Source of the DNA: Heterotrichella gracilis | Taxonomy: Eukaryota; Sar; Xanthophyceae; Tribonematales; Xanthonemataceae | Assembly: GCA_032358255.1 (NCBI GenBank) | Contig: JAULBX010002225.1 | Coordinates: forward strand, 62,001 to 126,000 | Direction: 5' to 3' | DNA: 64,000 nucleotides | Shown here: piece after piece, positions 10,995 to 20,834 of the stretch | Layout: every line of letters begins with the position of its first letter | How positions within the stretch are numbered: the first letter of the stretch is position 1 | Notes under the pieces: generated by a model | Seen by the model: the letters and a program-made list of their open reading frames with translations, nothing else | What the model was told of the DNA's origin: nothing | The model's database searches: none | Made by a program: the position numbers and the translations under genes

Positions 10995-12612
10995 ATTGGA
11001 GCCCTTCCACTAGCAGCAACGTCTTTGAAGTTTGTGCCAGGGGTTCACGGTGCAATTGCTGGCATTCGAACGGGTGTGTATAGATCACAATGGCAGCAAT
11101 GCGGAACTCAATACTACGAAGTTGGAGACCTGGATGCTCGCCCACTTGAAATTAGAAATTGTGGCCTCTGGCTGTACGTTAAGAGTGGATACACCTACGA
11201 TACAAGTTGCATCGACTGCTACTCCAGAGACATGGGGTGGAGTGGGACCCTGTTCAACCACTGTCGGATGTCCGCCTACCGGAATATTCAGCAGCTATCT
11301 GATGAACTCACTGGTATATTCTGCTAGCTACTGTGTGAAGGAGGTGGGTGTAAAGAGAGGGAGTCTATCAGTTTCGATGCATGCCGCGGATGCATGCGGT
11401 GCAAGGGGGAGTGCCGGGGGCCTCAAACGGGACCGGTGACTGCTCGGGGCGAGTTGGGGCAATTACTCATCTAGTCAGCGTGACGTCAAAACACCGCTAT
11501 CCTCTACTAAAGCTGCAGATTGCAGAAGGAACCGCAGAGCATAGACTTGGGTTGCAGCTAGTTCTGCAGCATATGAGCTGGTAGCAAAGGTGTTGACAAG
11601 GGCAGGTGTCAGTGTACTGGGGGTGGGAAGCCAGCTGTTGCCTTGGACCCTAGTGGGTTCCGAACAATAGCCGCTGCCAGCGCTATTCTTTGACTGGTAT
11701 ATCGCCACTGTGAAGCTTTAGGAAGGTACACTGTAGCAGGGATCAGCGGCAAGGATTCAGCTAGGGGGGTCGTCATCAAGTCAGCGGTACAGGTACCGAC
11801 AGGAATTGTATAGAACTGTTTGAAACTAGCGGTATACTTGCCTGCCCAGTACTTCAATGTGCGTTCATGAACGCGAAAGGTAGCTTTGTTGCGTTACGCT
11901 ACAGTGTTTTATTCGTAACTGAGCTCCACTCAGCGCGTCCAAGAATATGTGTTGTCATGGGTTTTTAGGCCACCATGGTTTCGCCCACCTGCGATCCAGT
12001 GCTGTGGTAGGTTCCACACGTTTGGAGGTAGTAAACTCTGATTAATACTTTGTATCTTGAAAAGATGTGTCCGCTCCGCTCTTGAGTTTTGGTCCTGGCT
12101 TAGGGCCAGTCTGTCACTCGCTTTGAACAACCTAGTGAGGCCAACGGCCAAACGGACAGCTGTTTGTAGTTGTCAACATAAGCGCCTCAATTCAGTAGCT
12201 GGTCAAAACGCACAAGCACAGGGGTGTGTGAGCTGTGTTGCTGGAAGTAGAAAGTTGGCCAAGCGTGTTGCGCACCCTGGGGTCCCCACCCCACCCCACC
12301 CATCCCTGCCATCCACTGGCTACCTGCTCAAGTTGTTCAATAACCACCCTTTCTCGCCCTGCAGATCTGCTCTTTCACTCAAATCCAACCCAACTAGGCA
12401 GCGCTGACGCTGTAGCAACTAGCAGCAACCCGCCGCAAGCCTCCAGCGCACGACTGCTAGGGCAACCTTTGCTGTGCAGCTCAAGGCCAGCACAGCAACG
12501 CACCCTATTCTTTGGAACCCTGTGGGCAAGGCCTGGAACAGCGGTCTGGAACGGGGTTTCCACGTACCACTCACCGCTTAGCCCAGCAGGATAGGGCAAC
12601 AGCAAACCAGCC
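10995..12612. other. intergenic region with unexplained coding-like traces
   Basis: No confident gene. On the minus strand about 11000-12130 holds several short open stretches with ordinary amino-acid composition, for example around 11475-11857 and 11930-12151. On the plus strand 10863-11327 is open, but it overlaps RSP9 exons and has no family resemblance. I cannot assign the minus-strand traces to any family. They may be the remains of an old element or gene. The last about 300 bases hold the upstream region of the GAT-domain gene. Confidence 0.3.
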
Positions 12613-15600
12613 ATGGGCCTGTTTGGCGGCCGGAAAGGAGACAAGGTATCAAGGAAAGGTGCGTGGGTACTTAAGCTGCCCCTAGCCGGTGGCGCCTGAC
12701 CACTATGCTTGCCAGGCACAGCATGGGCTTTACCTTGCGTGAAGTCCACTCCCATAGTACGCCAGCCCAACTGCCAACTTGCGCCAAGTCCACTGTTGTG
12801 TTGCACCCGGTTATCTCCACTTAACTGTGTCGCTTTGGCCCGCGTTAGGCAAAGGGAAACGCAGTGGCAAGTTTTGGAGGCCACACACAAACCACTCCCC
12901 ACCCACCCTGCAGCACTGGCCGGATGGAATCAGCTTGAAGTGCGTCTGGGGTTAGGGTTTAAGACCAGGGTTTAGGATCACTTGTTGAAAACAACGTGGA
13001 AATTGGAACTGGCACAAATCTGGTGTAGCAGCTGGCGTGGTGTCTGGTGTCGAGGTACACGGAAACACCCAACCACCCAACTGACCGGCACCGCCCCACT
13101 CCAGGTAGCACTGCGCAATATAGAACGTGCGACACGCCCTTTTTTACATGTATTTCTTGTGCTTTTCTGCCAGGTAGCACGGGGTCAAGGGCAGGCCCCA
13201 GCTCCTCCGATGCAGATCAGGAGCTAGGGTCAGACCCGCACCAGTTGGGACCCCTGGGGGAGCATGTGGCAAACGCTGAGGGGAGCGCGCATGACCGCAG
13301 CCCCTTTTTTGCGGCGGCGGAGGTGCCAGACCCAAGCCCCACCAAACCGGTGCGTAAACCCTAAACCCTAATCTCGCCGCGGCCCAGGAGAACGCGGTGC
13401 AAGGGGGCCTGAGGGTCAGGAGGGCGCTGCCCACCTTTGGTTTTAGGAGTCTAGGAGTCTATCTTGGTCTCGTTGTCTTGGGTACCAAACCGCGCGCCTG
13501 GTAAAGAGCAAGCAGCGTGTACGCTGTTGCTGTTGTCTCCTTAGCACCCACCTTTATTATCCCCTCAGCACCCCCATTTATAGTCACCCCCTGTGCTGTC
13601 TTCTCGGCACCCGGGCAACTGTCTCCTCACAACCCCCCTGCGACTCCTCATCACCCCCTTGCGACTGCTGCAGGCGCTGGCACTGGTGGCTGCCGTGGAC
13701 CCAAACCCAGACGTCGTGGTTTCAACCTTAACGGCTTGCACCCTAAACCCTTTGACTGTCTCCCCCATAACCTCCTTGCGATTCCCGCAGGCACACGCAC
13801 TGGTGGCTGCCGTGGAACGCGACGCAACCCTGCTGGCAACCCTAGAAACCACCTGCCGCAGCACTGCCAATGCGCTGCTGTCGGGCGGGGGAGGGGTGGA
13901 GCTGCGGGACCTGCGGGAGGGGAGGGACGCGGCTGCTTCGGCGGCTGGGCGCTGCCAACAGCACAGGAACGACATCAAGGTGGGGAGTGGGGTGGGGTGT
14001 GGGGGGATTGCTGCACTAGTGGGTGGTGTGGAGCTCTGGGACTTGATTAAAGGATGGTCCGCTGCGGCTGGGGTTGCGGTTCGTTCATCCGCTGGCACAC
14101 ATGCACATTGGGGCACGCCAATCTGCACCCGTGCACCCCACTCCGTAGTGTGTTAAGGATTAGGGTGTCAGGGTGTAGGACTGCATTTGAAGTACTCACC
14201 ACCCCTCCCCCACTTTCGCAGGAGCTGGTGCAAACCCCGCTGGGCGACGACCTGCTGGCCTCGCTGCTCGGGGCCAACGACAGGCTCAACCAGGCGCTCA
14301 CCCGCTGGCACCACACGGGGCGCCAGCTGGCGACGCTGGAGAGGCGGCTGGCTGACGGGGCGCTTGACCCCGCCACCTTTGCTAGCAAGCTGGCTGCGGG
14401 GCGGTCAAGGAGTGCGAGGCTGAGTGAGGGGGATGCGTCCTCACCTGGAGGCCAAAGGTGGGGAACCCTACAAGCTTATAACCATAGAGCTATCAAGTGC
14501 ACATGCACCTTGAAATTGATGTGAAATCCCGACTTTGCAGATGCACCGCCACCAGCACCACCAGCACCACCAGCACCCGCACATCCACACTTATGATCAA
14601 TGACATCATCAGCATCAACCCCCTCAACCCTCCATGGTCCCGAGAAACCCTAAACCCTGAACCCAAACCCTGAACCCTCTGCAGGTCCCCCGAGAAGCCC
14701 TCCAGCCGCACAGCATCCCCAGACAAGCGCAGCCGCCTGCAGCTCCAGCCCGCACCCCCACCCGCCAGCCTCCCCTCCACATCCACCGCCAATGATGGCC
14801 CAGAAATGGGGGATGATGGGCCCGCAAGGGAAGGCAACCCTTTCGCAAATGGTGTCCCAGCCACCGCCCCAATCCCAGCTCCAGCCATCGCAAATCCCAG
14901 CGGCGCAAGTGTGCTATCCCCAGGGTCCGCATGGGCTGCACCCGTGCATCCACAGCCCGCTACAATCCCAGCTTCAGCAGTTATGAAACCCCATGGCAAG
15001 AGTGCAGTATCCCAATCCCCATCCGCCGTCGCCGCCAGGGAGTGGCATCGCAATGTGGCGGGGACTGGGAGTGGGAAGCGGGTGCGCTCGGCGGCGCCGA
15101 TGGCGGCCACCTCAGCCTCCGGGAATTTGGACCCCCGGGAATTCGAGGCTCAGATCGACGACGCATTCCGGGGCGACAGCAGTAATGAGCCCTCGCCGCA
15201 TGGCGGGGGTGCTGACGTGGCGCACGGGTTGTCCAATGGCCACGCCATGCCTGCACCGGCCCCGCCTGTGGGTGGCGATATTAGTCACAAGCTGAAGAGC
15301 AAGGTCAGCTGGCGGCGGGGTGGGCTGGAGGATGTGGGGGGCGTGGGGGGCATGGGGGCGCAGGGTAGGAGCAAGAACCCTTTTGCAGTGGAGGGGAGTG
15401 AGGCGGATGTGGCGGATGGTGGGGGTGGCGGTGTGGATGCTGCTGGTGCGCTAGCGGTGGGTGCAGCGGCCGGGACGGTGGCTGGCGGTGTGGCTGGTGC
15501 CGTCCGGCGCCAGGGGAGCAACCGCAGCATCCCCCTCCAAGGGGAGGAAACCCCCCACCCCACCACCGCCGCCGCCACCTCCACCACAACACCCACCACC

Positions 15601-17506
15601 AGCATCCGGAAAACCACCTCCCTAGCGGTGGAGGTGGCAGCCCTGCATGGCGAAATCGCTGTTTTGAGGCACACACACGAGCAAGAGACCGAGGCGCTCC
15701 AAGCCCAGCTGGAGGCTCTTCAAGGGGAGCATGCGAGGGAGGTGGCGGCGCTCAGGGGGGAGATCGCAGCCCTGCGCGAGGCGAACGAGGAGGAGATTGC
15801 TGCCCTGCAGGAGACGCAGGTGGGTGGCTGGGGAGGGCTTCGTGCTAGGTCTTCGTCAACATTTCTTCTGTATTTTGGTGCTTCTGATGTTCTGGGTTGG
15901 CTGCCTGGTGGTTGGCATGGGCCAAGCTGTCGCAGGCTTTGCATCAACTTTACCGGGTTGTACTTGTGAGGTTTTGGGGGGGTTTAGGGTTAAGGCAACC
16001 CTGGTCCTCAAACCTTAAAACCCTGGACCACGGAACCCTAATACCCTTGATGGTGTTGCAGGTGGCTGAGACGCGCACCCTCTAAATCCTTAACAATAAA
16101 ACCCTGCACCCTGGCCAGTAAACCCTGTGTCGATAAAACCCTTGGTGGCGTTGCAGGTGGCCGAGACGTGCGCCCTCCAGGCTGCGCATGAGGCCCAGGT
16201 GGTTGACATCAAGACCAAGGCGGTGGGGCGCATCAAGGAACTCATGGCAGAGGTGGGTGCATGCTGGGTGCTGGTGGGTGCTGCTGGTGGTGGTGGTGGG
16301 TGATGGTGGTGGTGGTTATAGTGCGGTGGTGGCTGTGTGTTGGTGGTGGCGGTGTGTTGGTGGTGGCGGTGTTTGGTAGTGGTGGTGGTTATAGTGCGGT
16401 GGTGGTTGTGTGTTGGTGGTGGCGGTGTGTTGGTGGTGGCGGTGTTTGGTAGTGGTGGTGGTTGACATAAAGACCAAGGCGGTGGGGCGGATCAAGGAGC
16501 GCATGGCAGAGGTGGGTGCATACTTGGCGGTGGTGTGGAAGGAGGTTCGTGCGGGGGTTTGTGCTGGCTGCACCACCATGCCTGCACCCGGGTGTGGCTT
16601 GAACCCAGTGGGCGTATCGTCAAGGCAAACCTCACAGGAGCAACCCTCCAACCAAACCCCACCTGCGCCTGTGAGGTCATCAGCAGGGCATTCTCCTTGT
16701 GATCAAATGCTTTCCTGCCACCGCACCACTTCCACCGTTTCCTGACCCAAGCAAACCCACCCCTCCGACCCTCGCCCAATCCCCCCCACCCTGCAGTTGG
16801 AGGCTGCTCACCAGGCCACTGCGGAGTCGGATGCCCGCTGCCAGCTGCTGCAGACCACGCTGGATGGCGCGCAGGTTGCGCACCGCGCCACCATGCAGCG
16901 CCTGGCGTCCACGAACAAGAAGCTGTTCACTGCACTGGTGCGTGGGAATTAACGCATTGGACAGGCTGAGATAAATGAATCCAAGACATTGGTAGATGTA
17001 GTTGTTTTATGCAGATTTATCTGTCAAATAAATTTTGTAAATCTTGTAAAGCAGTAATTAATGGGCTTTATCAGAGCAATGATGAAAGAGATCCAATGCA
17101 AATGGTGCCTGGAGAACCATGCATTGCGAGTAGCTTGTTGGCCATATGCTCCCGTTAACCCCCTGCAGCTTAACCCCTCCACAAATCACTACTCCCACTC
17201 CCCCCCAAAATCAACCCCACACCCCCCCGCACCCCACAGGCCAACGCGCGCATCGCCTCCACGGCCTCCGCACCCCACACCGGCACCAACCCCACCACCA
17301 TCAAGGGGAGCGCGTCAGCCCCCCTGGACACCAGCGCCTCGTCAGCAGCGGTGGGGGCCTGGTCCCACCACCCCTCCCTGCGGGTGCGCTTTGATCCCCC
17401 ACAGCTTGATCGGCTCATGGGCGCCTCCAGGGGGCACAGGCATACGGTGGGGGGCGAGGTGCCGCCGCAGCCGCTGCGCATCAAGACCACCCCGGTGGTG
17501 TCATGA
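12613..17506 (+). CDS. GAT-domain (TOM1-like/TOL-related) protein with coiled-coil tail
   Basis: Firm exons are 13791-13979, 14222-14457, 14685-15819, 16157-16252, 16797-16937 and 17240-17506, all in phase and together 687 codons plus stop. A likely first exon (12613-12645, MGLFGGRKGDK) and a second (13174-13349) need another piece to join in phase, so the N-terminus is uncertain. The helices TLETTCRSTANALL, AGRCQQHRNDIKELVQ and DDLLASLLGANDRLNQALTR match a GAT domain, which in TOM1-like and GGA proteins binds ubiquitin and Arf or ESCRT partners in endosomal sorting. A long Pro/Ala/Gly-rich linker follows. A heptad-rich coiled coil comes next (VEVAALHGEIAVLR... EREVAALRGEIAALR-like), and the tail is Ser/Thr-rich. 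I see no VHS domain in front. The GAT call is by motif, and endosomal function is inferred. Confidence 0.7.
13676..13720 (+). repeat. decayed copy of the GAT exon 13791 5' edge
   Basis: GCAGGCGCTGGCACTGGTGG and the following bases resemble the real acceptor and exon start at 13787-13830 (ALVAAVxxxP/A). Between copy and parent lies CACCCTAAACCCT, a telomere-unit run. A smaller copy of the 13174 exon edge lies at 13111-13130. Confidence 0.8.
16058..16085 (+). repeat. decayed copy of the exon 16157 5' edge
   Basis: GTTGCAGGTGGCTGAGACGC matches the real acceptor region at 16150-16177 but runs into a stop. The spacer to the true exon is made of AAACCCT-like units. Confidence 0.8.
16265..16460. 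repeat. GGT-rich minisatellite
   Basis: Units of about 20 bases (TGTGTTGGTGGTGGCGGTGT) repeat with variants between the exon 16157-16252 and a decayed copy of its 3' edge. Confidence 0.9.
16452..16516 (+). repeat. decayed copy of the exon 16157-16252 3' edge with donor
   Basis: The text for VVDIKTKAVGRIKE(L/R)MAE plus the donor GTGGGTGCAT at 16198-16263 recurs here in good condition. It could still be spliced as a duplicate exon only if an acceptor lies in front, and I do not see a clear one. Confidence 0.85.
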
Positions 17507-18665
17507 AGGTGCTTGTGCGTCGGTTTGTCAGCCACCGTGGGGGTCCCCATTTACCTTCGCTAAGGGCGCACATTCATCCCTAACTCAGTTGGATTGGCTG
17601 GGGAGCGCATGCAAAGGGCCCTGCCACTGGCACACACGGTGGGGAACGTGGCGCCGCCACAGTCGCTGGGCACCCATATCACCTGGGTTGATGACGCGAA
17701 GGGACGTGCAGCGCATCAAATTGGTCACGGCAGTCGTGTGCTGTGGCCACATGTACATGTGGCTGGTATGCGGCACTGCGTGTGGACAGTTGGGCAGCAG
17801 CAGCTGCGTATTCGAGGCAATAGGACTTTTGAGCCCTGCCTGTGAAGCTGCGCTTACATCCTTGCAAGGGGCTTTGTCGGGGTCAATGCATGTCTTGAAC
17901 GAACCCTAAGTTTACAACCCCTCAGAAGGCCTCCTTTGTAGTTCAGCTCTTTTTACAGCTGCATGGGACACAGCCTAGTCTAAGCTTAGGCAGGTCTGAA
18001 GCAACATATTTGCTGCATAGGATTCAGTCTGGGTCTGAGCAGAGCAGTGAGAGCGCAGACGTGACATGCAATTTCTCGACTGTTACACCTGGTGCCACTG
18101 GGGGTACTGCAGTAACTGTTCCTCCCAATTTCTTCAGCCATTTCTGGTGGTGTACTTCTGTAGCATCAAGTGGTTGGTCCACATTACTTCACACAGCCTA
18201 ATGGGCCTGGCCAAGTTTCAGGCTTGATGGATCACGTGCAAGACTTGGTGTTTTTCTCTAAGGAACATATTTAGCGGACGCTGGCATTTGACACATTTGA
18301 TGTGCACAATGTGCCGCAACGCTTCTGAGTGCACCATGAAATTAAGTGCGGAACTGCTATAATAATTGCGCTGGTGCTTTGCCTTAGGTTCTAAAGCCAC
18401 TAGGCCTAGCTAGTAGCCCTTTCTTGTAATCGTGTTAACCAACCGTTGCCAACGGTAACTAATGCTGTCACAAAGGACCCAATGGCATTCACAGACTGGT
18501 ACCTGGCTATTAGTGCTTACAATCTGATTATGTAGGCATCCCGCGGCCTCTTACAGCGACTTTGACTGCTGAAACCCACAGAGTAAGCTTCAAAGGCACT
18601 GTGTCTGGCATCTATGGCCCTAACCTTGCTTTACCTCAGCCTGGCATGTACCAATGCCGCAGAAG
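17507..18665. other. 3' flank of the GAT gene and intergenic region
   Basis: About 17612-17700 is a diverged copy of the last exon's end (HTVGGEVPPQPLRIK becomes HTVGNVAPPQSL), lying after the stop codon. The rest, to 18665, shows no gene, RNA or repeat that I can support. Confidence 0.55.
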
Positions 18666-19266
18666 TCAGGCCGCGTCCTTCCCCCACCCATGCTGCTCCA
18701 CCAGCTCTTTCACCTGCTGAGCCACCTCGTCCCGTATCTTCCGAACCTCCTCAATTGGCTTGTTGTTGGGGTCGGCAAGCGGCCAGTCCGCCTTTTCCTG
18801 CCCGGCCACCGCCGGGACCGCATCTGATGGGCCATGCGAGACCCACAGGCTTGCGCATTCAGCTAGCTCTGGCGTAATCTCGGCGGGCTTGTTGGTGCTG
18901 ATGTCCACCCCAACCTCTTTAAGCACTTCCACTACCACGGGGTGAACCTGTTCGGCTGGTTGGACTCCGGCTGCACAACCCATACAGTTATCAGCCATGA
19001 CTAAGGTTTGGGGTTCAGGGCCATGCGAGTGGCTTGTGTTCCAATACACAGCGCTGTGCCATTGAGGCAGTGGTTATTGTATCAAGGAATGAGCTGTGGG
19101 TACTCTACAGTGGCTGGTATAGGTGTTCGGTTGGCTAAGAATTCGGAAACCCACCTGCAGATACACCCACCGCTTTTGTGGGATCAGCGAGCAGGTTGAA
19201 CAGCGCACAGGACAGCTGCGACCGTCCAGCGTTCTTGGGGCAGGTGAAGAGGACCGTGTCGGCCAT
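18666..19266 (-). CDS. ArsC/low-molecular-weight phosphatase-fold protein
   Basis: Two exons, 19155-19266 and 18666-18970, join in phase to 138 aa, the usual size for this family. The start MADTVLFTCPKNAGRSQLSC carries the P-loop C-x5-R-S (CPKNAGRS) of LMW tyrosine phosphatases and thioredoxin-coupled arsenate reductases. The first exon ends TKAVGVSA and the second continues GVQPAEQVHPVVVEVLKEVG, matching the SAGxxPAexVhPxvveVmxExGiD segment of bacterial ArsC. The C-terminal part has DWPLADPNNKPIEEVRKIRD. The resolving-cysteine segment of ArsC (usually GCGxxCP) is replaced by SHGPSDAVP, with no cysteine. That argues against the classic thioredoxin-linked arsenate reductase cycle, so the substrate is open. 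The bacterial-like sequence suggests old acquisition. Confidence 0.85.
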
Positions 19267-20834
19267 CTGTGGCAGGTGGGTTGTCCCTGGGGTCGAGGAG
19301 GGTTGTTATTGGGTGCACACAAATGTGTGTGCTGTTGTCAAGCGAGTGTGTTGGAACCCTTCCTCTCAAGTGCAACTGCCTGTATGCTGTTGAATGGGCC
19401 TTGGAAGTGCTAGGATAAATAAAGAGCTCTTGTAAGCAGCGTAAGTTCTTCGTCTGCAGCAACCTTGCGACCTGTTTGTTAGTGTGTCAGCTGAAGACCG
19501 CTGACGTCAATGCGCTGTTGGGCAGTCTAGCACTACGTCACGCCAAGACAAGTGGGCGGGGATCCTGAACCTCCCCGGGATGCTCCAGTGCCATCTGGCA
19601 GCAGGAGAAATGTCTGAGGCACACCGTAATGGAAACGACAGGATGGGAATCCTCTCTAAGTGGGTTGATTGAACTACAGCAGCCAAAGTGCGCACGCCAT
19701 GTAGTTTCTGGCGTCAGCATTTTGCATAATGTTACACCACTACTGGCTGGCAGGCACTAATAGGAAGCTAGTAGCGCAGTAGCTGCTCACAGCGCATGAC
19801 AAGTGCTACAGCTGAAGGCATCCACGTCGGTGCCGTAGTGCAATATGCCACAGTGTACATGTTCTGCCGTCTTGCTTGCAGTTCAGATGTGTGCACACAT
19901 GGGCAGCCCACTGAACAGCCTGTGGCATGCATTATGTGCAACGTGCGTCTCGCGTAGGGCTTTACCCTTTTTTTCTTTTTTTTTCAACATGCTGCAGCCA
20001 CTAGGCCCCATGGGTGTGCAACAGCAACTGCAAAATGGGGAGGGAGTGAATCTTTACAGGACACATAAAAATTGCACGCAAGGTAATTCAATGCCGAGAT
20101 TTAAAGTGTATTTGGATCATGAAAATATAGCATTTAATGCCGCTGTGCGTATTTGACTTGGCAAACAGATGCAGTAATAATATTATGGTTTCAGGGCAAC
20201 ATTCCAACCTATGCAAGGTGTGTTTTCAATGACCACACATCAAGTACCAGCTTGTTTGGAACAAAAAAATGGCACTCAAACGAGGCTGCAAACTAAATCA
20301 ACGACTTGGCAATGGTCTATGAACTATATGAACCAATGGCAAGCAAAGTCTGTATATGGGGATCAGGTATGCAGTGCAAAAGGCCCTTATAATTAGTAGC
20401 AAGTACGCAGTGCTGCAGCTGCATTTGCAGCTTCCTATACTATGACGATCCTTGGATCGCGCACTATGCTCACACACTGCACATGCCATTCACCCATACA
20501 CCCAGGTTATAAGTTCTGGTCACCAGAATAGCATATTGACGAATAGCCTGTAGCTGAACTGTTGCTGAATCATTCTCAGGGGCTTATGCCAGTCAGGCTG
20601 CCGTATCTGTGTAGTACATGCCCCGTCCACTACCTGTACTCTACTGATCCTGGGAGCGCACGCACCCTGCTCGTGTCATTCCCCACATATTTTATAAGCG
20701 CTGATCACCAAAATAGTATGATCCTGATGATGATGAACAGCCCATAGCTGACCTGCCAGAGTTGTGGTATCATCAAATGGCCCTAGGGCTCAGGCGAGTC
20801 AGGCTGCCAACTGTGTAGTGCATGCCCCGCCCTC
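19267..20834. other. intergenic region
   Basis: No gene supported. Near the right end, 20545-20645 and 20730-20830 are two similar direct copies (GTCAGGCTGCC...GTGTAGT.CATGCCCCG) abutting the cyclase stop codon, so the 3' end of that gene's transcribed region appears duplicated. A T-rich run lies at 19971-19984. Confidence 0.5.

Noticed and set aside
10863-11327. 154-codon plus-strand open frame
   Set aside because: It overlaps the first RSP9 exon on the other strand and shows no recognisable domain.
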